64,000 bases of DNA, taken from contig CAUEEP010000749.1 in the NCBI GenBank assembly GCA_958450365.1, positions 248,001 through 312,000 on the forward strand. Direction: 5' to 3'. Shown here in pieces: positions 46,488-57,975 of the stretch. Origin of the DNA: Mesorhabditis belari (Eukaryota > Nematoda > Chromadorea > Rhabditida > Rhabditidae). The notes beneath the pieces were generated by a model, which worked only from the letters and a program-made list of their open reading frames with translations, did no database searches and was not told the origin of the DNA. Numbering within the stretch: the stretch's first letter is position 1; each line of letters starts with the position of its first letter. Made by a program: the position numbers and the translations under genes.

Positions 46488-47258
46488 CTAGCACTTACTT
46501 TTTGATTTCTTTACGACGCCTAAAAAGTGAGACATTTGACTGCAGCCAAAACCTAGAGCCAAAGAAATTCTGCAAAACCTTTTACTCAAAACTTACTCAC
46601 CACAAGGTTCGCCTTTTGGACCACAGTTTCCTTCTAGACCGGGAATACCGTCCAGACCGGGTTCCCCCTTCGGACCTAGAGATTTTTATGAGTTTTTGAC
46701 TCGAAAAGAATGCACAAAGTTTTCTTTTGATTCTAGCACCCACCACGGTCGCCCTTCTCCCCCTTTGAACCGTATTCCACCCCCTCACATCGGCTTGAAG
46801 TGACGCGAATTCCTAGAAAAAAGGGTTTTTGGTACAAAATGTTATCAATTAGCAAGGTTTACCCTTTTGAGGGCCAAAACGTCATTCGAAAGTTGCAGGA
46901 ACTTCTCGCCTAACATGGTCCCTTGTTCTTGGACTTGGCTATCATCGGTAGTCTAATAATGAAATTATCTTTGGCATCTTTGTCAATATACTGTTTTAAG
47001 GGTTACTTAAGAACTTTAAAGAGATAAACCTCAGAAGTGCGTTCTGACTCAGCTTCAACTGCAGTTCCGAGACCCTAAAATTCAAGTTAAAACTTGGCGT
47101 TCAACCAGAATAGGCCTTCTACAATACTACAAACTTATTCCATCGTCTTTTTCTTTGTTCAAACTTTTCAAATGAGAATCCCTTACTTGTTCGCGTCTTT
47201 CCCGGATCACAGCCAGAGTTCCAATAAAGAAACAGAGAAAAAAGAGCAGCCTTTTCAT
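46488..47258 (-). pseudogene. Collagen-like gene, frameshifted right-arm copy
   Basis: Mirror of 30242-31010, start codon 47258 behind the same TTTCAG. Two homopolymers in the exon before the Gly-X-Y block each have one extra G (five instead of four; about 46755-46795). The frame therefore reads VRGWNTVQRGRRATVV instead of VRGGIRFKGEKGDRG. With the conserved splice sites the next exon is then read out of frame to an early stop, so the collagen repeats are lost. The indels need read-level confirmation because both are in G runs. Confidence 0.65.
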
Positions 47259-47537
47259 CTGAAATTTATTTCATAAAATGTGAGGCAAGCTAGAGCTTTT
47301 TAAAAGATTCCCATTGGATGATCCTTGGACTAAACTCTTCTTTCTGACCATTGAAAGGGTTATTTTTTCGATGAAAACGTAAAACGGGGGAACAGTTGGT
47401 CTCGAAATCCATTTTTTACACTCGCCAAAGTTCGGCACAGTTAATCTCGAAAAGAGAAAAGGTTTTATTTATTTACAAAAGGTCAAAATCTCTTTGGTCA
47501 CTAAATATTTGAAGCTACATTTTGTTTAGCTTTCAGG

Positions 47538-50500
47538 ATGTATTATGGACTTGTGTTCCTGGTGTTATTTGCTCTGACCATAGGCGAAATCAAAGGTAAG
47601 TGAAAAGAAGAAAAAGTGAAAGATTGAAAAGAAATGAAATGTTTAGCCTTTCCCAAAAACTTGAAAGAGAGCCGCGTCCCCAGAGTGAGAGTCAAACGAA
47701 GGTTCACCGAGAAAAATGCAATGGTGAGGTGCCGAGCGCCTTGGAAAACTGTAGACCAAAGCTTCAAAATCTGAATTTTATTTACCATAAACTCGGGTTT
47801 CTTTGACAAATCAATTAAATTCCGAACATAAATCAAAATGCCAGGATTACCTACGTGACTTTGACTATTTGCCACGATGGATGGAAATCGGCTATGGGGC
47901 ACCCGATGGGAACAAGTCCAAAGTGAAGGTGACAGAGGCGATCAAGTGAGTGCTTTTCTTGAATGAGTGCTTTTATTGAATGAGTGCTTTTATGTCTGTT
48001 TTGGAAAAACAGCTTCTTGCAATTTCTAAGCGAACAAAAGCTCATTTCCAGACTTCTCACTTTTAGCTCAGTGAAACGCCTAATAAGGGAAACTTTGCCT
48101 GAGACTTTTAAAATTGAATTGCAGCTACATAACTTTACGTAAAGATTGCAAACATTTGGGTACTTCCAACAGCGAGCCGCCCTGCCACAGACGGGCCAAC
48201 TCGATGCTGAGACAATGAGAGAGATGAGTCGATCACGGTGTGGAAATCCCGACCCCCGCGATCCGTCCAAGACTCTCAACGCACTTGGAAGTGGGTGAAC
48301 ATGGCTAAAAAGAGCCTGAAAATCTATTTCTTTAGCTGGTTAATCATAGATAGAGGAGGTAAGTTAGAATGAACTCTATAGAAAAAAGAAACAGATCCAC
48401 CTAGCTATAAGGAGCTTTACTCAGGGAAAAACCTGGGGTTTGGGGATGCCAGCTAAAAGGTACCACAAAGAAGTTCCCACAAACAATTCGAGCATAAAAA
48501 CCATCTGGGGTATAAATCTCTAGGAATCTCTAGGAACCATGTATATTCTCTAGGAAATGAATATTCTCTGCTTTTCTTGAGAAAGTCCCCAAACCTCTCT
48601 AGGAACCCCAAGAGCTAGTTCTGCACAACAAAGACGATGGAGATTCAAACATGGAGACAAAAACAAAATAATTCAGAAAACGCTCGTCTAGGTTTAAATT
48701 ATCGTTGTTTCTCACCATCTTTTGATATCATTTGGCAGGAACCGTCGCTAAATGGGATAGATCCGAAGTGACCTACTCGATTCTAAATTCCACGGATGAT
48801 CTCCCTAGAGCAACCATCAAGTAAACTATCTTTTCCCCCAACAACGACAATAAGAAACAAATAGCACAAGAAACTCAAAAGTTCTTTCCAGAAAAGCAAT
48901 CGGTGACGCCTTTCAACTCTGGTCTAACGTGATCCCTCTCAATTTCCGCGAGGTCGACGAAAATGGGGATATTAAGGTGAGAAGGTAATTGAGCTAAGAG
49001 AGCCTTATTATATTTGATGTTCAGAGAACGTTCAGTAAACCCAGAACTAGAGCATTTCATGTTCCTGGGTTCAATGACCCTAATATAGATTTGTCACTAG
49101 GTTTTATAGAAAAAAATGGATAAATAGAAAAATGCTTTTTTCAGTTCAGCTTCAAGGTTCGTTCTCATGGCGATGGGAATCCGTTCGATGGCAGAGGTGA
49201 ACCTTTTTAGAGTTTTATAGAACACAATTTCTGGATTGCCCGAGAATATAGGTGTCTATAAGGAACTAAGCGCACAAAATATGAAAGGAGCTAAAGGGAA
49301 TCTTCTAGGGAATGTTTTGGCTCATGCTTCCCACCCCGCGAAGGAGCCCCTCTCGGCTTACACTCATTTCGACGATGATGAATGGTGGACAAACAAGGAT
49401 GGAGAAGAGATAGAGTGGGCGAGTCTCGTGTTAAAAGTTCAAGCCCTAACCAAGCCAAGTCCACATCCTAGATTCAAAGGCATATACTGATAAGACTTGG
49501 CTAGCGAGCTAACCCGAAGTAAGGAGAGGTCGGCTCAAGACCGGAAACTTGGAAACTATGGAATGATTGGGGGTTTGAAATAGCATTCCTCTCTCATTTC
49601 ACCATAGATTCCTTTCAGCTTTTGAAATTATATAATAGAAACATAAGACACATTAATGTTAAAGTTTGAACTCACTTTGGCGGTGGATTAGCGAGGAACG
49701 GTCAGCCGGTAAAATCCGGCTTTTTTCTGGATTCCACGATAATGGCCTTTAGTTTTTTGATTTTTAATGCAGTATCACTAGGGTTGACTTTTGTTAGAAT
49801 TTTAGAGAAATCTGTGGTCAAAAGTCGGCTTGTTTTTGAATGGATTTCTCTTGAAATGCCAGGCCTTCAATGAACAAAGGATCATTTTTTTGGAAAACAG
49901 TCAAGATAATCGTAATTCACCACGGAAGTGAGTTCGAATTTTAACATTAATGTGTTTTATGTTTCTATTATATCATTTCAAAAGCTGAAAAGAATCTATG
50001 GTGAAATGAGAGAGAAATGCTGTTTCAAAGGCGCGATCATTTCATAGTTCCCAATCTAATACAAAATACAGACAATTTCTCAGGTTATCCTTTAACGAGA
50101 GTGCTTTGAAACCCGATTAAACTAAAGCACTATATAAAATAAAAAGCTCTTGAAAATGAGAAACATTAAAGAGGGATTTCTAGAAAGGGGAACACGGACT
50201 TCTTCCACACAGCCATCCACGAGATCGGTCACAATTTGGGATTGGATCATCTCAACGAAAAGAAATCAATCATGCACGAGATTACCAAAGTATGCAACTA
50301 TGTTTACTCCAAACAAAATGCTTTAGCCAGACAACTTAGTCGATCGCTACGGACGCTACATTGAGCCACGACTGCATCATGCGGATATTGAAGCCGTCCA
50401 GAAGATCTACGGTATGTTATAAGTAGTGCGAACAAAGATGTTTATAGTTGTTTGGGAAACATGGTCAAAGTTACTATGACGCTTATTCAACAATCCCAGG

Positions 50501-52029
50501 AAATCGTACAAGAGCCACCGTCACCGTTACCGGCACACTCAATCCCGAGAATGGCACCAAAACCGTGACTTGTCCGACAAGAGTTGATGCAGTGTTTGCA
50601 GGCGAGTTTATGCTAGAATAAAGTTTCACTGATGCCTTTCCTGTTATACCTGCCTATTATACCTTTCCTGAAAACTTGTGCATTTCAGACGCTGGTATAA
50701 CTTTCATCTTCATGGGAAATGAAACGTTCGAGATCAACGCGAAACGCAAAATCCTAAAGGTAAAGTGCTCTTTGAAAGAGTGGACATAAGTTGTGAAGAA
50801 TGCTCGCTTCCGGAGAGGAGAAATCTATTAGCCTTGAACTTGTTGAATCCTTCAGAAAATCCCGATCCCATCCCTCTTCCCGGATGGGCCAAAGGTGAAT
50901 TTCACGGTGGTGCTCGATCATATCACCAAAAAATTACTTGTTTTTGAGGTAATCGGAACAAACAATTGTTTTTAATGTTCCAGTCTTATCATATCTATGT
51001 TTACATTAGCACGGAGGCGACATTCACGCGTACTACTATTCGCGACTTTTTCACGGATACCGCAAAGCGTACACAATCTCGTCTCCATTTTGGCGTCCAC
51101 TTTCGGGGGCTTTCTCTCTGAACAGCGGCGCCACTTTCTTGCTCGATGTGGGTTTCGATAAGTATCGCGTGGCGAAACACCAAGAATCCAATAAAATTCG
51201 TAATAATAAAATCTCGAGCAAATCTGCGAAAAAGATTTCTCTTTCAAAAACCTTCATTTTTCTTTCAATGCATTTTATCTAAAGTTTCTGTATTGGATTC
51301 TCTATATTCGAAAACTTAGTCTAAGGTTAAATACGACCACGAGAACATAGTTTTTCCCCGCTAAAATGAGCTTCAAAAGCAGATCAAAGAAGCAGTGGGA
51401 AAACACGTTTATCTTGGTTTGTGGGTGATTTCAAGACATGCTTAATGGACAAGACATGGTCAAGACATATGCATTCTTTTGTGAGAAGTCCCGAATTTCT
51501 TGGATATCCGCGAAGATATTCGGATCGGAAATTATTCGGATCGGACCAAGATTCGGGCCATTTCCAAAGACTTTCTTCCAAGAAAGTAACTGAAAATTTG
51601 AAATTATCTTTTTTAGACAGACCGACAGGTTGCTGTTTATAGTGTGTTAATCGGCTCATCGAGTCCGTTCATGCCCGTTCACAGCAATTTTCCGACCAAC
51701 GTTCGGGTGAGTAACAAACTACTTGCAGAGATTTCTCAAATAACTGTTTTCTAATAGGTATTTTAATCCTGAGCCATCACTAGATTCCTTACTTTGAGAA
51801 ATTTTTGTGAAGGGAAACTGTCTTTGAGGATACTTTGAGTTGGTGGCAAGAAAAAGAGAATATTTATCTCATTTGAATCTTTAACAAAAGGTCACAGGGT
51901 TCGATTCGAGCCACCGACGACGACTCAAAGCACTTTCTCTTCACACCAACTCGTGTCTACCTCTACAATGGAAAACAAGAAGTCGTGGAAAAGGAGTGGG
52001 CTCTCGATGAATGGCTCAGTTGTAAATAA
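47538..52029 (+). CDS. Matrix metalloproteinase (matrixin), right-arm copy
   Basis: About 17 exons trace in frame, starting 47538-47595, 47647-47723, 47845-47945, 48145-48294, a 23-nt microexon 48336-48358, 48739-48820, 48892-48976, 49145-49196, 49309-49429, 50184-50289 and 50327-50411. The order is: signal peptide MYYGLVFLVLFALTIG; propeptide AALPQTGQLDAETM with cysteine switch SRCGNPDP; catalytic start AKWDRSEVTYSILN; SHGDGNPFDGRGNVLAHASH; zinc site HEIGHNLGLDH; Met-turn SIMHEI; and DIEAVQKIYG. The later exons (50500-50601, 50689-50759, 50856-50948, from 51010, from 51609, and 51898-52029) give hemopexin-like segments and end EWLSCK. One intron uses a GC donor (50602). The exon/intron structure around 51150-51620 is uncertain. 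AATAAA overlaps the stop. Confidence 0.87.
49575..50030. repeat. Foldback element in an MMP intron (right arm)
   Basis: Mirror copy of 27450-27905, with the ends CATTCCTCTCTCATTTCACC and GGTGAAATGAGAGAGAAATG. It lies in the 750-bp intron just before the HEIGH exon. Confidence 0.8.
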
Positions 52030-52799
52030 AGAAATTTTCATTCCTATTAATGTATTGGGCGGTGAAATATGAAATGTGGCTGTTTATTTTTGGTCAACTT
52101 TAAAGATGCATATCTTAGTGAATATTTCGCCAAATCACTTCATTTTTCTCTACTTTTGTAGCCTAAAAATTCCTCAACAAAAAATAAATTATGAGTTTTG
52201 TGAAAAAATAAAAATTAAGTAATTTAGAAGCTCAACACTGAAAGTAGATTTTTTCTGGTATTCCGTGATCTGTTTCGCTCATTGAGCTCACAATATAACT
52301 GAAATTTATAAATGAAAAAAGAAAATCGGAAAAACGGTGAAACTATGTATCAAATATTATTAGATTCTATGAAACTACGTAAAAAGTTCGACTTATAATG
52401 TCAAACTTTTAGCCCTATCGGCTCAGCCGTTTTTTCTAAAATCGCATAACAGACAGACATACACACACACATACACAGACATACTCTCTCTTATAATTAG
52501 TAAGGATTTTGCTGATGTCTGAGGTGGCACATGAATAAACTGATTTGTATTTACATTACTCATAAAATCCAACAGGGTGTCAGTCGAGGTAAAGTGCTTC
52601 AAGCCTTACCTCGATTATTTGATCAAAAATTAAAAGCTATTAGCTTTTGGGGACTGGTGGTAAAGGGAACATCACATACAAGCTAATCGAAGAATGAAAT
52701 ATCCAGGGATGTTGCAACCGGGCCCTATTAGTGAGACCTGTAAGTCAGGTCTTAATAAACTTAAACTTAATTTCTGGCCTGATTTGCTTGCAAAAGCTA

Positions 52800-53098
52800 C
52801 GGCAATCGGCAATTGATTCCCGTGATCTTTTGGTTCTCCATTCATCCAAAAAGTATAGTCCACTTCAGTTTTGTCCGTCCATTCCCAAGTATTACCTACT
52901 TTCTGCAAAGAAATTTCATTTTTTAACACAAAACCCACATGGAATCCAATCCAAAGCCTATCGATCGATGCTAAAATTGATTTAGTGGCTGATTTCAACT
53001 TTCAAAAACTTTCAAATTCTCAACTCATTCTCAAACTCAAACTCATTCTCATTCTTTTCCCCAGTCCACCATTTATTCTCCTCGAATAGATAAGTCTA
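52800..53098 (-). pseudogene. C-type lectin fragments at the arm boundary
   Basis: Minus-strand exons matching the lectin at 11946-13337 are present: IDRLWIGFH (about 52973-52943) and KVGNTWEWTDKTEVDY ... GEPKDHGNQLPIA (52910-52800), cut off at the end of the inverted arm. The piece corresponding to the lectin's last exon (ENKWWT-like, about 53098-53054) lies out of order upstream. No complete gene remains. The adjacent minus-strand frame (EPNFGSQLADWAKNLATMAR, 53100-53240) is unidentified. Confidence 0.7.
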
Positions 53099-54014
53099 AA
53101 GATGAGGAATCCTGTGGATTCCACATTTTTCACCAACATCCAAACATTCAGTTCTCTATCTAGCCAAATTCTAGCCATTGTAGCCAGATTTTTAGCCCAA
53201 TCGGCCAACTGGGAGCCGAAATTTGGCTCGATGTAAAAAATAAGGGGAACCCCAACTAACTGCGGTGGTTGACGGGATAACCCAAACTGTCTGCGGTGGT
53301 TGAATGGGGGGGGGTCATCCTCAGCTATCTGCGATCCCGAAGTAAACTGGGGGAAGAGTAGCTGTCGGAAAGTTATAAGAATCCTATTTAAAAGGTATAA
53401 GATTTCCCGGTCATGATAATTCAGATAAGATTTCAATCTCAAACTTTAGGTCAAAAGATAGATGGCGGAACGTTACTGCTGTTCAATTGAGTTCAACGGT
53501 GAAAAGTTGGTCTTGCAGTGGGTCAGGGGTGAGTAGATTCCAAGCGGTATTGTGTGCAAGCAAGTAAGGAAGGCTAAGGGTAGCAAGGTAGTCAGTAAGG
53601 AATGTTAGAGCAATGTAGGATTCAGAAAGGTTAAAAGAAAGGTAGATTCCCAATAGAGATTCGGATTAGAATGAGTTTGAAGCGACTTGGGTTCGGGTTT
53701 TGCATATGATAGCTTGGATCCGGTATGTTATAAATGCCTCTTTTTGAACCGCTTTCTCAAGCCAGATGAACTAACGCAATTAAAAGTATGTCTCAGCCCC
53801 GCATTACACTCCGTCGCGAACTGTCATCCGGAAAAAAGCCGCCATTAAGCGAATAAGCCGAAAGTGCTCGAATAAAATTGAGAAATTGAAACGCAAAAAC
53901 GCCGGTGGTCATGTTTTTTCAACGAGAATCTATACTCTCTTTTAAAAACCCAAAATTTAAGTTCTGCCAGTCTGTCTGTTCGTCAATTTCTCGAAAATCA
54001 TTTGTGGCTTTTTA
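53099..54014. other. Intergenic DNA paralogous to 14.28-14.94 kb
   Basis: No confident exon. From about 53350 it aligns in the same orientation with the sequence downstream of the other astacin. It includes AGGGGTGAGTAGA, TTTGAACCG and AGCGAATAAGCCGAAAGTGC, with the AGTAGATGGG minisatellite collapsed to a single unit. It marks the segmental duplication of the lectin-astacin block. Confidence 0.65.
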
Positions 54015-56850
54015 TTAACATGCTTTTATTACTTTACATTTATCACTGCTAACAGGTCGGCTTGGCGAACTCGATTTGACTTGTCGCCATCGTTGGACTG
54101 GTGGTATTGGGAACTGCAATTTCTGCATACCGATTCGATATGTGAAATCATATGTGCTCTTGTCATATCGGTTGAAGACAATCACCGGCATCACGTTTCC
54201 CTCAGAAACAATCTTTGTTCCAATATCTTCCTCACAACAATAGCTGAAAAGGAAGCGATCAAAATACGAGAGAAAAGAATAGTTTAGCTAGAGTTTAGAG
54301 CGAGACGATTGATCCGGGTTTTTCTTCTCTTTCATTCCATTACTTGACTACAGTAGTTCTACCAGCGCTTTTCTCTACTTAAAGCACAATGTGTTGTACC
54401 GTATTCCGGTGTATCGATGATCACTCATTGCTTTCACTTCGATTCCCTTATAAACGCAACCAGGAATGCAATCGATACCCGTCATCGTCTTCAGGATCAC
54501 TTCAATTTTGTACCCCATCGGAGCCTGGAATCAAAGTTCGTGTTATTAGTGCTCAAGAGAGTTCAAAACAAACTCTGATTATGTAGTTACACTTTTCGAA
54601 AGTCTCATATTCGGTGTCAAACTCATTGTTTGCGCCGATTGTGATTGATTGCGTCTGGATTGGTCCCTTGGCTATCAATGCAGCCCCACAACCGCTTTCC
54701 TGGAATCTTCTGTATATGCTTTCGGTAGTAAAGTGCCGATCTGACTTTGGGATGAATTTTTGGAAAGCTTGTAACTTGCAGAACGTGAACCCCAAACTAG
54801 CAAGTCCAGGAACCAGCAAGTCCAGAAACCAGCAAGTCCCTAATAGGAACCAGTAAGTCACAGTCAGTAGAAATTTGTTTACAAATAACAAGTGTTTCGT
54901 AGCAGTATTTGATAGACGCCTTTGCTTTAACTGACCATATTAGAATATTTTAGAACTAGAAATAGATTCTTTCCTTAATCAAACGATCACTCTACATTTA
55001 TTCTCCATTTTGCATACCCTCTCCGAACAGGTGATTCCACCCCATCCGCTTGGACAAATACAAACATTACAGTTCCTCGAATTGCGGAATCCCCCGTTCA
55101 CACAAGTCGCTCCGTTAGGACATTTTGCTAAACCAAACGTCAATACAGGGTGCGTCATAACTACTCGTGATCACTCTGGAGGGTGTAACTCTGTCAGAAG
55201 ATCTCGGCCCGGATTTACATGACGAAAATCATAAATAAGCAGGGTTTTGTTTGAGGATTTTTCCCGTAAACGATGATCGGAGGTTGAAAGTCATCTTTCT
55301 GATAAATTTGGTGTAAAAATTTCTCAATCGGCTTTCAATGTCACTTCAAAAACCCCAAAACTAGGTCGCAGGCCAGGCCAAGTGCAACTCCCAACTTTGA
55401 GGGCTTATTTAAAAAATTTTTGAGCTCCTATCGCTGAGATAATGGGCATCGCTGCAGGAGATTCCACTCAACATTTAGCTGTAAAATTTTTGTCGGAATC
55501 GGTTATCTCTGGACTGCGCTACACCATTCAGAGTGATTATGAGTAATCATGACGCATTTTCAATCGAATGGAGCACGAACCTTTGCATTTATAATATGAG
55601 TTCATCATCGAGATGTCGTAGAAGGAAATCAATGCTGATCCCATTGTGTTCTGATAGACGGCGCGCTGAAATTTTAAAGATAAGCTCAGGGGTATCTTTT
55701 TGAAACTTGCACAAAGTCGACAAACCTTGGCAAACATCGTCCTTCCATTATTTGAGGTAAATGCTAACTCATCGTATTGCATGATGCTACCGTAATCATA
55801 TGGCATCAAATAGTTGTTGTTGTTCGACGTAGTCAGCTTAAAATATCATAAGATTTCTTAAAATATCTCTAAATAAACCGTTATACCTTGTTATAATTAT
55901 AACGTTGATCAGGAATAACATTTCCCGAATTGACGGTGATTGCAGTGTCTCGGTCATATCTCGATTGTTCGTGAAAGAAGCCCAAAGCATGACCGATCTC
56001 GTGAGCGGCTATGTAGAACTGAAAAATTGATACCGAACTTCCTGTTTCCGAATTTCTGAATGCTGATTCCGAAAATGTGTTCCGTTTTTGCTAAATGAGA
56101 GTGTGCCAGGAGTTATCGGCGTCTAAAGTCTTGCTAGAACTCTAAAAATTTGGTCATTTGGGTCTTACTAGAGAGAGCCTACCACTTAAGGTGGATTTTA
56201 AGCCTATAGAATTGTACTCTGATAGAGTTTGACGCGGGGAACCCGAGTCCGTTTTTAGCTTTTCCCGGCCGACCTCTCAATCGCCAGATAGTTGGCAGCA
56301 CCAGATAGGCTCAAAGCTTTTGCATTAGAATTTAGGATGCTTTCTAGCGGATCTAAACACTCCATCAGTGGTCTCAAGGTAACGCAACGGATTCATAGGC
56401 AAACGATTATGGTTCGGAGTCCGACCGGATTTTTTTTGGTCGAATTTAGTCGGCTCAGTCAGTTGAGCTTCCCTTGTTAGTTATGATTTTAGGATTACTA
56501 GTCAACCTCTAGTTATAACTCTCACATAACTCTATTTCAACTCACATATTCACATCCAGTACCCAAAGAGAGAACTTGAACTCCCCCCATCATGCCCACA
56601 TCCGAGTAGCAACCGTCGCCGTCCTTGAAGAAACGAACACGATTTCTGAAAACGTATCTCGTAATTGATTCACACATGAAAAGTCCCACGGATTTGTTTG
56701 ACTCTCCACAAAATCCACACATGTCGAATTTTGCCAAAATGCGATCGCCATTTGTGCCGCCTTTTTTGCCTTTGCACTTAGGGATGCATCGAAGTAATAA
56801 TAAAAAGTGTTTCCCCAGAGATCGGTCGGGTATTTTGCAGAGTAGTGGGC
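54015..56850 (-). CDS. Astacin metalloprotease with EGF and CUB domains
   Basis: Minus strand. The first recognised exon, from 56850, encodes AHYSAKYPTDLWGN (shared with the paralogue) and the start of the catalytic domain. Then come GDGCYSDVGMMGGVQVLSLG, AAHEIGHALGFFHEQSRYDR, PYDYGSIMQYDELAFTSNNG and TMGSALISFYDISMMNSYYK. EGF-like CPNGATCVNGGF/CICPSGWGGITC and CUB (CGAALIAKGPI, KIEVILKTMTGIDCIPGC, YCCEEDIGTKIVSEGN) follow. This is the NAS-type secreted enzyme layout and the active-site residues are complete. The signal/propeptide exon is not found. The last intron of the paralogue (43 nt) is reduced to 17 nt here and is probably retained. The frame then runs to a stop at 54015, giving a different C-terminus. 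Confidence 0.78.
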
Positions 56851-56963
56851 CTAGAATCTAATGCTGTACAGAGTTCAGAGTCTATTTCAATACACAAAAC
56901 TGTTTCCAAGAACAAATACGCAAAAGGCTGAGCTGATCGAAAGGCTTTAGCTCACTTCATCTA

Positions 56964-57483
56964 TTGGGTTGGGGAGAATGAGTCGGCGCCGAAAATGAAA
57001 AAAATGTCTAAAACTTCTATTCGACTTCGTCAAATAATATGCGTTTGATATCATTAGAATGGTTAACTAATTCTCTACAAAATGACATTTAAAACAAAAT
57101 TCAAACAGCGCCCCCGCTCAAGAAAAAGCCATTTTTTCACAAAAACTACAAACTGTAATCTAGAAAAAACCATTGGTGGGATCTTCCTGCAAATTTGGCA
57201 ACGTAAGTAATTGAATGTGCTCTATCTTTTTTATATAAACACCAAAGAAGGTTTATGTGAAAGAAACTGTTCAAATGATGAGTCGGACTCTTTGCCATTT
57301 TAACCAGCTGCGTTTGGAAGTTCATAAACTCCACGAAAGAAAAGCTTTGTGGAATCTCTCAAAAGTGATTTTGTAGAGAAATAGTGGATCCTTTTGATGA
57401 AACCAAACGTATGTTTAAAGAAGGCTTTATGTGTGCAAAAAGTCCCTTTAAAGTTTGGCGCCGACTCATTCTCCCCAACCCAA
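56964..57483. mobile_element. MITE with TTGGGTTGGGGAGAATGAGT ends
   Basis: Inverted ends of about 30 bp (TTGGGTTGGGGAGAATGAGT at the left and ACTCATTCTCCCCAACCCAA at the right), flanked by TA, length 520 bp. The paralogous site at about 17812 (CTTCATCTACTATATATAAAG) is uninterrupted. A diverged relative is at 63266-63823. No transposase remnant. Confidence 0.88.
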
Positions 57484-57629
57484 TATTATATTTAAAGTGA
57501 CTAAGAAATCTGTCTGTTTTTCTGTATTCTCTTCCACACCCAGTGGGCCGTTTCAAATGATTTATAGTTAGTTTGGCTTCGAATTTCATGTGGTTGTGCA
57601 ACATTTTTTTTTAATTTAAAAAAACCAAA

Positions 57630-57785
57630 AGTATCAAGGCGGGCGGGAGTCGAACCCGGCTCGTCTGGGCTAGAGACAAGTGCGCTCGCACTGCGCCCTG
57701 TATAAAGGAACATAGCCCAGTGATTAACGCGCGCGTCTTTCAAACGAGCGGAAGAGAGAGGTCGCGGGTTCATCTCCTCTCGAAT
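57630..57785. repeat. Two back-to-back tRNA-like modules
   Basis: Minus strand 57708-57630: GGGCGCAGTGCGAGCGC (A-box like), a 4-5-bp anticodon stem with loop CTAGCCC, and a perfect B box GGTTCGACTCC; a full cloverleaf does not close. Plus strand 57711-57785: TAGCCCAGTGATTAACGCG, loop CTTTCAA, and a weak B box GGGTTCATCTCC, matching the SINE heads at 9.2 and 22.1 kb. They are more likely tRNA-derived SINEs than functional tRNAs. Confidence 0.5.
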
Positions 57786-57849
57786 TCTTTTGCTTTTTGC
57801 TCCAGAGCAGCAGCGAAGCTTTTGGTTAGTTCTATAATACCTGTCTCTT

Positions 57850-57975
57850 GTCTCTCCCCGTCTCCGAATCGTCGAGAAAATCACCAAGAATCACGTCTAC
57901 TTGAGGACTGAAAACAACTTTGGAGATAACGACTGGACCTTCCCTTACTCTGAGAGAACCATATCACCACCGTAA
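57850..57975 (+). CDS. Possible terminal exon of an unidentified gene
   Basis: One frame reads RLRIVEKITKNHVYLRTENN then FGDNDWTFPYSERTISPP and TAA at 57973-57975. Its composition is protein-like, unlike neighbouring frames. No upstream exon or domain was recognised; it could be a remnant. Confidence 0.25.
   Translation, partial: VSPRLRIVEKITKNHVYLRTENNFGDNDWTFPYSERTISPP

Larger units (their letters stand above)
42885..52799. repeat. Right arm of the giant inverted duplication
   Basis: Reverse complement of 24692-34525. The inner end near 42885 (AGTTTTTCAACAAATCGC) is the more diverged. The outer end stops abruptly at GCAAAAGCTAC (about 52799), directly against a C-type lectin exon. Gene content mirrors the left arm, with the Tc1 element innermost and the MMP outermost. 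Confidence 0.95.

Noticed and set aside
57630..57708. Functional tRNA gene with loop CTAGCCC
   Set aside because: The B box is perfect, but the acceptor and D arms cannot both form in a standard cloverleaf and the variable region is too short; a SINE head is more likely.
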